DNA from: Candidatus Saccharimonadales bacterium | GTDB lineage: Bacteria > Patescibacteriota > Saccharimonadia > Saccharimonadales > Saccharimonadaceae | DNA length: 49,455 nt | Direction: 5' to 3' | Assembly: GCA_035317825.1 (NCBI GenBank) | Contig: DATHGB010000030.1 | Coordinates: 1 to 49,455, forward strand | In this document: one piece after another, positions 7,709 through 17,384 of the stretch | Layout of the letters: every line of letters starts with the position of its first letter | Numbering within the stretch: the stretch's first letter is position 1 | Notes under the pieces: generated by a model | The model's database searches: none | The model's input: only the letters and a program-made list of their open reading frames with translations | Told to the model about the DNA's origin: nothing | Position numbers and translations under genes: made by a program

Positions 7709-7821
7709 TCGCTGCTTTTTACCCTTTAAACACTCCTTTTCTTTTCTCTCTTCTTAATATATAAATATATAGAAGGAAATAAATGTATGGATAATGGATA
7801 AGTTGTAGTAGGTAAGTAGTT

Positions 7822-8580
7822 ATGGATAGGTTAGAACTAACATACAGACAAGCGTTAAATAATGAACAAGTACAGATACTAGAATTATTGTATAAGTTCC
7901 GGTTCGTGACGGTAGCGACGTTGAAGGAATATTTTATTGAATCAAATCCAGGCATGGATGTATTTAGAAGACTGGAAACATTAGAGCAACAAGGCTTTAT
8001 AGCGAAACGCTATTTTGACAATTACAAGCTTCTACATAAACCAGTCGCGTATTATTTGCTGCCGGCTGGAGCGCGTAAGCTTGGCGAATACCGCGATGAA
8101 GATGATACGGATGAGATTAACATCAAAGGTATTTACCGCGACAGTATGGTGCGCGAGCAGTTTGTCATGCACTGTGTGGCTGTGTTTGGGCTTTATAGCC
8201 AGCTGATGGCTGATTATGGCGATGGGCTGGACTTCCTATCTAAAAGTGACCAATATGTTTTGAATAACTTACCAAAACCTCTACCCGACGCCTATTTGAC
8301 GCTTCAGACGGACAACATGAAGTATTTCTTCCTTGATATCGTAGACGATGATGCGCATCTGCTTATTGATGTCTCAAAGAAGATTAAACGTTATTTCGAT
8401 TACCGGATGAGTGGTGAATGGGCTGCAATTGGTTCGGAGTTCCCGGTCATTGTGTTTATCTGTAGGTCAGAAGCTGCCTGCAAGAAAGTACGGAAACGTT
8501 GTGATGCGGCAATTCGCAAAGCTTGGATACGTGATATTGAATTCAGAGTAATAACAAAAAATACGGTCAGCCTAGACTAA
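7822..8580 (+). CDS. replication-relaxation-like protein
   Basis: 252 residues. The N-terminus is a winged helix (I-L-E-L-L-Y-K-F-R-F-V-T-V-A-T-L, then R-L-E-T-L-E-Q-Q-G-F-I-A-K-R). The C-terminal half carries P-D-A-Y-L-T-L and a strand pattern with F-F-L-D-I-V-D, similar to replication-relaxation family proteins of plasmids and integrative elements. These sit near relaxase or T4SS genes, which fits the T4SS that follows. Its 3' end overlaps vsr by 9 bp. No good ribosome site is visible before the ATG; the leader is AT-rich. The family match is by pattern only. Confidence 0.55.
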   Translation: MDRLELTYRQALNNEQVQILELLYKFRFVTVATLKEYFIESNPGMDVFRRLETLEQQGFIAKRYFDNYKLLHKPVAYYLLPAGARKLGEYRDEDDTDEINIKGIYRDSMVREQFVMHCVAVFGLYSQLMADYGDGLDFLSKSDQYVLNNLPKPLPDAYLTLQTDNMKYFFLDIVDDDAHLLIDVSKKIKRYFDYRMSGEWAAIGSEFPVIVFICRSEAACKKVRKRCDAAIRKAWIRDIEFRVITKNTVSLD

Positions 8581-9009
8581 ATTTCTTCCATCAATTAAGA
8601 AATTAGCAATGTGCTCGAGCGCCTCGTCACGAGTTGACTTCCTTAGTATTTCACGCTCCCAAACACGTGATATTCGCCATCCCGAGGCCGCGAGTATTGC
8701 TTCTTGGCTGTGATCACGCTCTACATTGCGGGTAATCTTGGCTATCCAGTAATCATCGTCACTCCCGCCCCGTCTGATCCTTAACTGATCCAGAGTACGA
8801 CCGTGCCAGAAGTCGCCGTCGATGAATACAGCCAACTTACGGCGTGGTAGTGCCACGTCAGGTTTTCCTGGGGCTCGGCCATAGTGCTTCTGGAAGTATA
8901 TATGGCGTTGACGCAAGTAACGGAACGTTATTATTTCCGCTTTTGTATTTTTGCTCCTAATAAGACTCATAACTTCGCTGCGTTTTTCTCTACTGAAGAT
9001 GTCTGCCAT
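8572..9009 (-). CDS. vsr: Vsr mismatch endonuclease
   Basis: 145 residues, the usual Vsr length. It has K-R-S-E-V-M-S-L-I-R-S-K-N-T, P-G-K-P-D-V-A-L-P, F-I-D-G-D-F-W-H-G and K-I-x-R-N-V-E-R-D. The D-G-D-F-W-H-G block holds the active-site aspartate and the histidine of the family; the Cys often seen at the third position is Asp here. Vsr nicks DNA at T:G mismatches left by deamination of 5-methylcytosine, so it belongs with the C5 methyltransferases of this window. A TTGGAG ribosome site precedes the ATG. Confidence 0.9.
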   Translation of the reverse strand: MADIFSREKRSEVMSLIRSKNTKAEIITFRYLRQRHIYFQKHYGRAPGKPDVALPRRKLAVFIDGDFWHGRTLDQLRIRRGGSDDDYWIAKITRNVERDHSQEAILAASGWRISRVWEREILRKSTRDEALEHIANFLIDGRNLV

Positions 9010-9142
9010 TTAATTAACTCCAACTATCAGGTTGCTCTTTATAGTATAAGGGATGTCGTTGAGGTATTACGCGTCGTTGACTTCCATCGTTCAATAGCAT
9101 AAATAATCTGATGCTAAAAAGTATACGGGCTAGAATCTGAGC

Positions 9143-11536
9143 CTATGTAATGCTTTTTTTGCGGTGTGTTTTCAGTTTATCCTTCTTTTGGACTGCTTGT
9201 TTAGTAACTCTGCTCTCGCTACTTTGCTTCGGGTTCTCTTTTTCAGTTTCCATCATTGGTGGAATATATTTTCTAGCGTACTGTAACTTTGAGAATCCAA
9301 TAACTCTTTCAGCCATTTCTTCGCTACCAGCATCGTCCAATAATAGTGTCTCGCCCGAAAACGGTTCTTGTGGCTTGGTCGCGGATATACGCATATAGAA
9401 ATTGTACGGCGGCAAGTTTGAGATACCGCCTTCTTCGAGATATGGGCTGAACAGTGGCAGTATGAGTTTTTCGTCGGCTGGGTTGCCAGTGCGGAAACAG
9501 ATGACCGTGCCGACATTCGCAAGGATTATATTAACCATGTTCTGGTCATCTTGTTGCGATGTGGACTGTTCGGCCATGACAAGAAATAACTTATACTTAC
9601 GCGATTCAGATAGCATTTGTACGAAAGAGACGGTCGCGAAGTTCTGAAATTCATCAACATAAAGATAAAATGGAATACGCTGCTTTTGTGGTAGGCGAGC
9701 GCGTCGCAAGGAGGCGAGTTGCAGTTTGGCAAGAACCGCGATGCCGAATAGCTCTGAGGTGTCTTCACCGATTAACCCCTTAGAGAAGTTACATATTAAA
9801 ATCTTACCGTTAAGAATATCATCGAAGTTGATAGTAGATTTTGGTTGCTCGAGAACACGTTTTGCGGACGCAGAGAATAAGAAGCGCCCAATCTTTGCGG
9901 TAATACCGGCAACCATTTTAACCTGTTGCATGCCGCCAGCTTTGCCCATTTCATTTATCCAGAAGTTCTTGAGGTCTTTATTTTCGAGCTTGCCAACAAC
10001 TTTGTATCTATAATCTGGATCATTTAGTAAATCATAGATCGTAAACAGCGTGGCGTCTTCTACGGTAAGGGCTGTATGGACGGCACTTCGGAGAACATAC
10101 TCAATACGATGCCCGCCATTATCATCATCGGAGAATATCTTACGAAATATCGAGATGACAGATTCTGTCACAAGATCTCGTTCCCGCAGCGCATCTTCTT
10201 CATCAAGCCCAGGTGTCAGTTCTAGCAAGTTAAGCCCAATTGGGTAAGAGAGATCATCAGGATTAAAGTAAATAACATCCTTCTCGCGTTCTTCTGGAAT
10301 TGAGTTAAGCAATGACTCGGCTAAGTCGCCATGCGGATCAACGATGGCAACACCTTTACCATTTTGGATATCCTGCACTATGCCATACTCAAGCAACGTC
10401 GTCTTGCCGTTTCCAGTTCCACCGATAATATAAACATGCTTTTCCCGCTCCTTGGCGGTTAATCCAATGTCTATATAGACGCCCCGATGAAAGTTGCGGC
10501 CTAAAACAACGTCGTAATCCGTGTTGTTAATAATCGAGAGAGGCGGTGCTAAAGAGCGGCTTAGTGACACGACGAGGTTTTCTGTCGACGTTTGGCTCGC
10601 AGGGAAGTGATAGAGATTCGCGAGTTCGAGCGATGAAAATATATTTGAGTTACGCGGTATCAGTGACGGCATACGGTGTGCAAAAGCCCATTCGCGGTAA
10701 CGCCCACGCAAAGCTTGAGGGAAATTATAGCGGGCTTTGAGCGTCTGCACTTTCGGGATACTAAATGAGGCAATTGCGGATTCGATGCCGTGGAGTCGTT
10801 CGTCTTTACGCTTCGAGCTGGTAGCGACAACGCGAACCCGTAGCTCGGAGCGGAAGAGGTGGCCGTAACCTTTGTTGTGCGTCGCATCTGATACCTTATA
10901 GAATTCATGATAGCGATCGACAATCGCCGCCATATTACGAATACGAGCTGGTGAAATAACGAGTTGCAGTGTTACCTGTTCGTCGTCGGAAAGCCTATTC
11001 ATAGCGCCAGTGACATAGGCAATCGGGTCATGCTGTTCAAAGGTAGCCTGCGTCCGAATTGGCAACGCGAAGTGCTTTGTTTGCTTAAACTCTTTTACCT
11101 TCGTAAAAGCATTCTTCCGAAGTAACGGATCATCAATTCTCTTTACTCGTGAGTCACTAAGAAATGCTGCAATACTCCGTTCAATCGAATCAGCTTCACG
11201 CTCACTCGTTCCGATAACGTAACGCACGCCTTCATGTCGGGTCGATGTTACTTCAAGAGAGAATATGTTACTCCGACGCAATAATTTTTGTTTAAGCTTT
11301 TGGGTTGCGCCTGCGCCGTGAAGAATGTGGAATAACTGCTCCATTGCCTCGGGGGTTTTACTCGCCTCATACGGCGGGGTTACTTCTATGAAGACTGTCT
11401 TTTGCTGGTACACTCTTTTAAGATCAATGAAACGAATGTAGATCATAAAGAGGAGTACAGCCGCAAGCATAGCAATACCAATTACTACATAAGTAATCAT
11501 AGTTTCGCTACTACCGATTCGTAAAATATATTCCAT
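9143..11536 (-). CDS. T4SS coupling-type ATPase (TraG/VirD4-like)
   Basis: 797 residues. One membrane segment near residues 12-33 is followed by about 350 residues of variable sequence. The motor domain has Walker A G-G-T-G-N-G-K-T-T, D-P-H-G-D and Walker B Y-L-Y-V-D-E-F-Q-N-F, with A-E-Q-S afterwards, as in TraG/VirD4-like proteins with a TraM-recognition-type domain. It would select and feed DNA or protein to the secretion channel at the inner membrane. The ATG at 11536 is chosen because AGGAG lies 8 nt before it. It is the last gene of the T4SS operon, 4 bp after the peptidase gene. Confidence 0.85.
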   Translation of the reverse strand: MEYILRIGSSETMITYVVIGIAMLAAVLLFMIYIRFIDLKRVYQQKTVFIEVTPPYEASKTPEAMEQLFHILHGAGATQKLKQKLLRRSNIFSLEVTSTRHEGVRYVIGTSEREADSIERSIAAFLSDSRVKRIDDPLLRKNAFTKVKEFKQTKHFALPIRTQATFEQHDPIAYVTGAMNRLSDDEQVTLQLVISPARIRNMAAIVDRYHEFYKVSDATHNKGYGHLFRSELRVRVVATSSKRKDERLHGIESAIASFSIPKVQTLKARYNFPQALRGRYREWAFAHRMPSLIPRNSNIFSSLELANLYHFPASQTSTENLVVSLSRSLAPPLSIINNTDYDVVLGRNFHRGVYIDIGLTAKEREKHVYIIGGTGNGKTTLLEYGIVQDIQNGKGVAIVDPHGDLAESLLNSIPEEREKDVIYFNPDDLSYPIGLNLLELTPGLDEEDALRERDLVTESVISIFRKIFSDDDNGGHRIEYVLRSAVHTALTVEDATLFTIYDLLNDPDYRYKVVGKLENKDLKNFWINEMGKAGGMQQVKMVAGITAKIGRFLFSASAKRVLEQPKSTINFDDILNGKILICNFSKGLIGEDTSELFGIAVLAKLQLASLRRARLPQKQRIPFYLYVDEFQNFATVSFVQMLSESRKYKLFLVMAEQSTSQQDDQNMVNIILANVGTVICFRTGNPADEKLILPLFSPYLEEGGISNLPPYNFYMRISATKPQEPFSGETLLLDDAGSEEMAERVIGFSKLQYARKYIPPMMETEKENPKQSSESRVTKQAVQKKDKLKTHRKKSIT

Positions 11537-11540
11537 ACGA

Positions 11541-12167
11541 CTAACTCCTGGGAGGCGGATTGCCAATCATAAATACCCGAGGGTTAACAGGAATATGAGC
11601 AATCCGTATCTCAAAGTGGAGATGCGCGCCCTCAGCCCAGCCTTCAGCGCCTTCTTGCCCGATAACATCGCCTGGTTTTACGGTTTGTCCGACCTGAACC
11701 GTATGCGCTGACATATGGGCATAGACCGAATTAATACCAAAGCCGTGGTCTACGATCACGCAGTGCGACCCACAGCCTGCGAGCGCATTGTCACCAACCT
11801 TGATAACTTTGCCCAGCATAAAAACCGTTACGGATGAGCCAAAACCACCGTCAATATCAATACCGCTATGAGCCGTTTGATAGGGCGGGTTAGGATGGCC
11901 GAACTCCTGTGTCACCACTCCTTTGATTGGCCACGCTGTTGTAGCGTCCATCGTTGTTATAAGCGCGCCCTTAGCGTCGCGCACTTCAACTTTGTGCGTT
12001 ACGGGATTAACAGAGACTAAAGCATCTGACGCGCCCTGAACGCCGTTGTTAAGCAGCCCGATGGTAGCAAATATAGGTAAGACAAGAATTGCTACAAGCA
12101 CACCAATAACAACGCCTATTTCTCGGCGGAAAGAATAGAGGGTAGTTACTATTCGGACATAATGCAT
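11541..12167 (-). CDS. membrane-anchored M23 (LytM) peptidase
   Basis: 208 residues. A membrane segment near residues 17-39 anchors an extracytoplasmic M23 domain. Zinc-site motifs are visible: H-S-G-I-D-I-D (H-x-x-x-D), H-M-S-A-H and H-L-H-F-E-I. The domain cleaves peptidoglycan cross-bridges. Within a T4SS operon it most likely opens the cell wall for the channel, the role of VirB1-type hydrolases. It starts 3 bp after the virB4 stop and precedes the coupling ATPase. Confidence 0.88.
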   Translation of the reverse strand: MHYVRIVTTLYSFRREIGVVIGVLVAILVLPIFATIGLLNNGVQGASDALVSVNPVTHKVEVRDAKGALITTMDATTAWPIKGVVTQEFGHPNPPYQTAHSGIDIDGGFGSSVTVFMLGKVIKVGDNALAGCGSHCVIVDHGFGINSVYAHMSAHTVQVGQTVKPGDVIGQEGAEGWAEGAHLHFEIRIAHIPVNPRVFMIGNPPPRS

Positions 12168-12170
12168 AGG

Positions 12171-13922
12171 CTAGTCGTCTTGCCTGGTTAACGTTTCTAA
12201 TGGGTTAGTCGTAATGAGAGGATGTTCTTCTTCAGAGGCGGTGACATGAAGGGAGACATGTTGCTGATCAGCAATGATCAATGCGTCACCTCGGTCACTC
12301 GTAAGAAGATATGACTTCTCGTAATCACTCAACCGAAACTCTCTTGTTACTTGCTCGATAGTCGTCGTATCTTGACGCATAAGAATACGGAGTGAACTCT
12401 GCGAGGCAATAGCCCGGCCATACTTATTAGATAAGAAGTCATTGGCCTGTTGCGTAATAATTGACACACCTAGACCATACTTGCGTGCGCGCCGAACGAG
12501 GCCAGCGACAAAACGCGCCGTCTCTTCATGCTCAAGCAGCATCCAACCTTCATCAATCACAAGCATACGTTTCTGCGGGTTTAGCTTAACGGTATTTTGC
12601 ACAAAGTTAGCAACGATCATCATCATGATTTGTCGGATTGATTCCGGCAAATCCTTAATGTCAAACACCACAAGGCGGTTCTCCAGATTAATACTTGTCT
12701 GGTGATTGAAGACGTTGGCAAGCGATCCCGTTATATATTTCTCCAGGCGTTTACAAAGCTCTGCCTCTTTCACCTTCTTGAGCTGCTTGTATAGATCTTC
12801 AAGGATTGGTGGTTTCTTCGATTTAAGGGAGTAGACGGCGAGTATGGCTTTATCCAGTGCTGCTTTTTCCGGCGCGTTTAATCCATCAACCATTAAAGCA
12901 ATCACATCGGTTAAGTCTTGAGCATGAGAAGATAATTGCCCTGAACTGCGTGAAGTAGTCGCCATATCAAAAGGATTAATCTTTTGATCCGATTGAGCCG
13001 ATAACTTAACATACGATCCACCGACAGAACTTGTAAGGTTCTGGTATTCACGCTCAGGGTCGATAACAATCACTCTCGTTCCTTGCATAAGCTGGCGAAG
13101 GATTTCTACTTTTGTCGTGTAGCTCTTACCACTTCCAGACTGCGCAAAGGTAATACTGTTGGCGTTGTGCAGGCTAAACCTGTCGATAATAACCAGCGAG
13201 TTGTTTGAGTTATTAACCCCGTAAAGAATACCCCCTGGCTGAACGAGCTCAGATGAGACAAACGGAAAGGTTAAGGCTGCGGTTTCACTATCTAAGTTAC
13301 GGCGCTGCGCAAGCACATTTTCACCACGAGGCAGAGTAGACTGCAATCCTTCAATTTGCTGATACTGTGCAGTTTTAATATAGAACAAACGGGCACTTAG
13401 CGAAGACTTCAGGCTATTCGTCGTATCGTTTAACTCCTCAAGTGAATCAGCAATGAGGGTCGCGTAAATGGAAACATGAAAAAGCTTTTGTTGGCCGCGA
13501 CGGATAGCGTCACGTAGCTCCATCGCAGAATCGAGAGGGTCGGTAATCTCTGGGCCAATGATTCCACCATCTCGTAGCCTAGCGCGTTTCATTGATTCGA
13601 GCTGCGTAATCTTTTTTTCAAGCTTCTTGAGGGCTTCGTTTGAGTCAGCTTGCTCGACATGATATGAAACGTCGATATCATGGTTCAGGTGAGTTAGGGA
13701 GTCAAGCCAACCGACTTCCGCCGTGAATGGATAACCCGATAAGAAAATAGTACGACGAAACTGCCCGTCGATTATGAGGTGGTCAGGCTGCTCCTTCATG
13801 CCAGCATAGGAAATAATATCCATCGGGTCTTGTTCGCCAAATGAAAGAATATGCTGTTTTGGCTTCGCATCACGTTCGCGCTGAATTTCTTTGATTTTCG
13901 TGAGAGGATTTATTAAGTTCAT
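12171..13922 (-). CDS. virB4: VirB4-like T4SS ATPase
   Basis: 583 residues. Walker A is F-A-Q-S-G-S-G-K-S, followed by V-I-D-P-E-R-E-Y; Walker B is L-V-I-D-E-G-W-M-L-L and the later I-T-Q-Q is also present. This matches the C-terminal motor of VirB4/TrbE/TraC. The protein is shorter than classical VirB4 (about 800 residues). The small protein encoded just upstream may supply the missing N-terminal domain. It powers assembly and substrate transfer at the inner face of the membrane. Confidence 0.9.
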   Translation of the reverse strand: MNLINPLTKIKEIQRERDAKPKQHILSFGEQDPMDIISYAGMKEQPDHLIIDGQFRRTIFLSGYPFTAEVGWLDSLTHLNHDIDVSYHVEQADSNEALKKLEKKITQLESMKRARLRDGGIIGPEITDPLDSAMELRDAIRRGQQKLFHVSIYATLIADSLEELNDTTNSLKSSLSARLFYIKTAQYQQIEGLQSTLPRGENVLAQRRNLDSETAALTFPFVSSELVQPGGILYGVNNSNNSLVIIDRFSLHNANSITFAQSGSGKSYTTKVEILRQLMQGTRVIVIDPEREYQNLTSSVGGSYVKLSAQSDQKINPFDMATTSRSSGQLSSHAQDLTDVIALMVDGLNAPEKAALDKAILAVYSLKSKKPPILEDLYKQLKKVKEAELCKRLEKYITGSLANVFNHQTSINLENRLVVFDIKDLPESIRQIMMMIVANFVQNTVKLNPQKRMLVIDEGWMLLEHEETARFVAGLVRRARKYGLGVSIITQQANDFLSNKYGRAIASQSSLRILMRQDTTTIEQVTREFRLSDYEKSYLLTSDRGDALIIADQQHVSLHVTASEEEHPLITTNPLETLTRQDD

Positions 13923-13931
13923 GATGAGTCC

Positions 13932-14546
13932 TTAAAAGTAATTCTTCTGCAACAAATCAATCGTTTGCTGTGATAGAGGTTGTTGTTTTGCGTCGGCTGC
14001 ATTGTATGAACTATAGAATAAATCCAGTAGCTCAAGACTGCTCAGGAGGCGCGTCTTAATACCAACGTTTCCCAGACCTTTTTCTGCTATTGCAAGACGG
14101 TTAGCTAGTTGTTCGCGAGCAAATTCAATACTTTCTTTTCCTTTAGTATGATAGGGAATAACAATATAAAACTGCCTGGAAAGAATCTTGTTTGTCTTAA
14201 CGAGAGACTTTACGTATTTCGTGTAGCCATCAATCTGGTTCTTATATACCTCAACCGTTTCGCTTTTCTTCTTGTCCTCGAAGCTTTGTAGGTAATCATC
14301 CAGATCAAGAGCCCGAACCTTTTGTAGGATTTGAATAGGGAACGAAAGAGAGTTCAAGAATGCTTTATAGATATCTACTACGGCATCCTGCTCATCTTCA
14401 CTCATCAAATGAAAGTTAATGGACGACGTTTCGATAACGACCCTATACTCATCGTTAGGTAATATTAAAACACCGTCTTCAACGCCTTTTATAGCGATCT
14501 GATGACGCGACGAACCTTTCTTACTTAACTTCGGTAACGCGAACAT
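13932..14546 (-). CDS. T4SS protein, possible split VirB4 N-terminal or TraC-like domain
   Basis: 204 residues from the ATG at 14546, which has AAAGGAG six nt before it. I see no membrane segment. The sequence (V-E-D-G-V-L-I-L, Y-R-V-V-I-E-T-S-S-I-N-F, S-F-P-I-Q-I-L and F-Y-I-V-I-P-Y) has the strand order of the VirB4 N-terminal region, where S-x-P-x-Q-I-L-x-x-x-R is typical. It overlaps the PrgI gene by 26 bp and ends 9 bp before virB4, so all three are cotranslated. Function as the separate N-domain of VirB4 is an inference. Confidence 0.65.
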   Translation of the reverse strand: MFALPKLSKKGSSRHQIAIKGVEDGVLILPNDEYRVVIETSSINFHLMSEDEQDAVVDIYKAFLNSLSFPIQILQKVRALDLDDYLQSFEDKKKSETVEVYKNQIDGYTKYVKSLVKTNKILSRQFYIVIPYHTKGKESIEFAREQLANRLAIAEKGLGNVGIKTRLLSSLELLDLFYSSYNAADAKQQPLSQQTIDLLQKNYF

Positions 14547-15030
14547 TGAGTTCTCCTTTCTTTCCAACTTTAAACTTCATTCCAGCCCTTGAATCGGTAG
14601 CAAACTGTTCAAGACGAACAAATTCTTTTGGCGAGATGCTATGTGAAGCTACAATTGGTTTTTTAACTGGTTGGATATCAGCAATCACTTCCCGTACGGA
14701 GACTTCTACGGTCTCTGAGCGGCGGAGATACGTTGAATTCTTGTCATAGACATAGTGAAGTGGTCGGGCATAATATACGGCAAGTAACTTAAGCCACTGT
14801 GCGACAATCCGGTCTTTTATACGTATTGCTAGCGAGCCGAATATGACAAAGAGGGTGAGGACGATGGCTATCTTATAGGCGACAAACTGTCCTGAAGGGG
14901 GAAATACCAAAGCGATGATAAAACCGATTAGGATAGGAACACCGAGTAACATTGCCTGCTGAACGGAAACGTTTCCAGCGATCTTATCTTCGACTGTCGT
15001 AATTTGGGCTGGAACGATTGAAACTCTCAC
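14521..15030 (-). CDS. PrgI family (VirB3-like) T4SS membrane protein
   Basis: 169 residues. The N-terminus V-S-I-V-P-A-Q-I-T-T-V-E-D-K-I with two membrane helices at residues 26-45 and 50-68 is the PrgI/VirB3 pattern. A soluble C-terminal tail of about 90 residues follows. VirB3-type proteins bind VirB4 at the membrane and the gene lies just upstream of virB4, as usual. Its first base overlaps the last base of the VirB6-like gene. Confidence 0.8.
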   Translation of the reverse strand: MRVSIVPAQITTVEDKIAGNVSVQQAMLLGVPILIGFIIALVFPPSGQFVAYKIAIVLTLFVIFGSLAIRIKDRIVAQWLKLLAVYYARPLHYVYDKNSTYLRRSETVEVSVREVIADIQPVKKPIVASHSISPKEFVRLEQFATDSRAGMKFKVGKKGELNVRVTEVK

Positions 15031-16475
15031 TATTTTCCTCCTTTTGGAATTCGAGGGGTTTTTCTAGCCGGTGTTCTGGTGACGGTAATGCTCGGCTTTC
15101 GGGCGCTACCAGACCTGGATACTTTGCGAGGAGTAGTCTGCTTATGCGTTAATTCAGCAGCTGCTTTCTGCGTAGGTGTCCGGCGAGTTTCACTTGGAAC
15201 AAACGCGTAGCTCGCAGGTATTGCTGGTCGTGCACCCGCCGCAGCGGGGCTGAGAGTGCGGGACACCGACACGGTAGGTCTAGCGGATGATTGCTTGACG
15301 GAACTCGCGACATGACTAACCCCGCGCACGAATGTATTTCCAAGTTTCCGCATTCCGTGACCACCGACACTCACCATCGTCAGATGGTTCATCGTCCTGT
15401 TTGTCGACAGTAGGACGGAAAGGGTAGCGATGACTAATAGCGCAGTCATCATCGGATCACCGTCTCCTTTTACTAGGCCGGAAAACAATGAGACGGCGAG
15501 CATAAGTACGACCACTTGTACGAACAACGCGAATATTGTCGTTATATACATCTTCGCCGAAGATACGGCAAAATCCCTAAAACTTGGCAGTAGCCAGAGC
15601 AAAGCAATGAGCGGCGACAGCACAGCGCCAATGTATAAAACAATAATACGCTTGAGATAGTAGACGAGAAGCATCACGGCGAAAATGACAGCTATAACAA
15701 TCAAAATGAGAATGCCAATATTAGCGCTTGCCGCAGTAGCGATAAGACCACCCAGGGCTGCCCATATAATGTCATTGGACATGCCAATTAATAACGCCTG
15801 TATCATCGCATTAGAAACTGAAATAATTGCGTCAATCGCGAATATTGAGACATTCGCGATTATAAAAACAAGAATGATTTGAGGAATGAGTGATCGGATA
15901 TCGACATCTTCAAACCCTACCACCGACGAACTCATGATTCGAAATCCAATAAGACCGATAACAAGCAAGAATAGAACATCGGCAATTGCTACTATTACCA
16001 TCCATAAATTAAATACAGAGCCGTTTTGTGCCATAAGAGGAGTGGCGGTCGTAAATTGTTTTAGTGCATAGACTATCGGTTTTCCAATTGATTCTATCGT
16101 GACTTTCATGAAGCCTTTAATTGCCTCATTAACAACATCCCCTATGCCGACAGATTCTTCACCTTTTGGTTGTTGAGTAACAATCTGAACCGGGCTTACT
16201 GGTTTAGACGAGTACGCGTTTTGCATGACAGCCACGAGCGCTCCAGCTCCTAAAACCACCACAACTCCGATAAACGCATTTCGAAGCGTTTTTTTTGCGC
16301 GTTCAAGCTTTTCTGGATTACCTGAACTCGTCATATAGTAATAGCCGCCGAATACGACAAACAAGATACACAAAACAGCCGCTATGGTAATCATAGTAGA
16401 GAATAACGGTGAAATACTCGACTTCAATGTTTCAGAAGCGGCCTGTGCGTCCGCAAATAAAATGAGGCTTGGCAT
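15030..16475 (-). CDS. VirB6/TrbL-like channel protein with a pilin-like N-terminus
   Basis: 481 residues. Residues from about 25 to 95 resemble a VirB2-type pilin, with Y-Y-M-T-S-S-G-N-P-E-K-L and A-K-K-T-L between two hydrophobic helices. The following 250 residues hold five or more membrane helices like VirB6/TrbL. The C-terminal 90 residues are Arg/Ser/Pro-rich and basic. VirB6 forms part of the inner-membrane channel. The start at 16475 is chosen because GGAGG, which overlaps the stop of the pilin gene, lies 11 nt before it; an upstream start would extend into that gene. Confidence 0.8.
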   Translation of the reverse strand: MPSLILFADAQAASETLKSSISPLFSTMITIAAVLCILFVVFGGYYYMTSSGNPEKLERAKKTLRNAFIGVVVVLGAGALVAVMQNAYSSKPVSPVQIVTQQPKGEESVGIGDVVNEAIKGFMKVTIESIGKPIVYALKQFTTATPLMAQNGSVFNLWMVIVAIADVLFLLVIGLIGFRIMSSSVVGFEDVDIRSLIPQIILVFIIANVSIFAIDAIISVSNAMIQALLIGMSNDIIWAALGGLIATAASANIGILILIVIAVIFAVMLLVYYLKRIIVLYIGAVLSPLIALLWLLPSFRDFAVSSAKMYITTIFALFVQVVVLMLAVSLFSGLVKGDGDPMMTALLVIATLSVLLSTNRTMNHLTMVSVGGHGMRKLGNTFVRGVSHVASSVKQSSARPTVSVSRTLSPAAAGARPAIPASYAFVPSETRRTPTQKAAAELTHKQTTPRKVSRSGSARKPSITVTRTPARKTPRIPKGGK

Positions 16476-16482
16476 CAATCTA

Positions 16483-16821
16483 CTAGCCTCCGAAAGATGA
16501 CTTAGCCATACCGGCGACAAAATCTACGATCGTATATGCTGCGAGCACGATTACAAGGCCGATACCCGAATAGAGAAGTGTTTTCTTTGCCTTATCAAGT
16601 TTCTCAGGATGTCCTGAGCTGGTTATGTAATGAAAGCCGCCAATCACCATAAACACGACTGCGACTGCTCCCGCAATACCCACCAGAGTTTTTACGATGT
16701 TCTTAATGAAGTTCTCTGTTTGTGCCGCCCCGTCTACAGCCAGTGCTGTATCCGCATTGAATAAAGCCGCCACTATTCCAATAACGCCAACAATAAGTAT
16801 GGCACTCCTAATATTTCTCAT
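16483..16821 (-). CDS. T4SS pilin (VirB2/TrbC-like)
   Basis: 112 residues. A signal peptide ends near A-L-A at residue 28. Two hydrophobic helices flank F-H-Y-I-T-S-S-G-H-P-E-K-L and A-K-K-T-L, the same motif that is repeated in the N-terminus of the next gene. Length and topology fit a VirB2-type pilin. A six-G ribosome site (GGGGGG) precedes the ATG. It is the first gene of the T4SS operon. Confidence 0.8.
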   Translation of the reverse strand: MRNIRSAILIVGVIGIVAALFNADTALAVDGAAQTENFIKNIVKTLVGIAGAVAVVFMVIGGFHYITSSGHPEKLDKAKKTLLYSGIGLVIVLAAYTIVDFVAGMAKSSFGG

Positions 16822-16866
16822 TTTTTATTTCCCCCCAAATAAAACTTATAGATATATGATAACAGA

Positions 16867-16899
16867 TTTATATTAAGGAAATAGATTCCTTAATATAAA
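16867..16899. terminator. terminator between the 17.3-kb gene and the T4SS operon
   Basis: A 14-bp perfect AT-rich stem (TTTATATTAAGGAA and complement) with a five-base loop. It lies just downstream of the minus-strand gene ending at 16916. Confidence 0.6.
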
Positions 16900-16915
16900 C
16901 TTATGCTAAATGGAT

Positions 16916-17308
16916 CTAGAAGTCTTTACAATTTGAGTTAATGTAGGCTGTTCGCCGACTTTCTGAGGCACTCATTCCAAAACCTGAGCTAAGAGTGTCA
17001 GAGGGATGTTTAATGATCTCTTCGTATCCTTTTCGTATCGTTATGATATCTGACCGAATATCATCAGGAGAGACACTTTCTAACTTCTCATAGGTATTAA
17101 AACGTTTTTCATAATTCACGTCTCCAACAAGCACCGATTTCTCTTCCTTTGCTACACGACAAAAACTAGCTATTGATCGTTCTGGTTGCGTAAAGAATAT
17201 AAAACTCATAATAACAACTACAGCAGCAGTGACTCCACCTATAATTATTAAGTTTTTCCGTTTGGTAAATTGATTAAAATCATACCCAACCTTGTCCTGA
17301 TGTTTCAT
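16916..17308 (-). CDS. hypothetical single-pass membrane protein
   Basis: 130 residues. A basic N-terminus, one membrane segment near residues 18-39, then a small outer domain with two cysteines (A-S-F-C-R and N-S-N-C-K-D) that may form a disulfide. No family recognised. It precedes the T4SS operon on the same strand but a terminator separates them, so a role in secretion is only suggested by position. Confidence 0.6.
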   Translation of the reverse strand: MKHQDKVGYDFNQFTKRKNLIIIGGVTAAVVVIMSFIFFTQPERSIASFCRVAKEEKSVLVGDVNYEKRFNTYEKLESVSPDDIRSDIITIRKGYEEIIKHPSDTLSSGFGMSASESRRTAYINSNCKDF

Positions 17309-17384
17309 CTGAAATATTCCTTACACTAAAGGTTCTTACATTAATCATACCTCAGCTCATTATTATGAGAGATCGAGATTTTGT

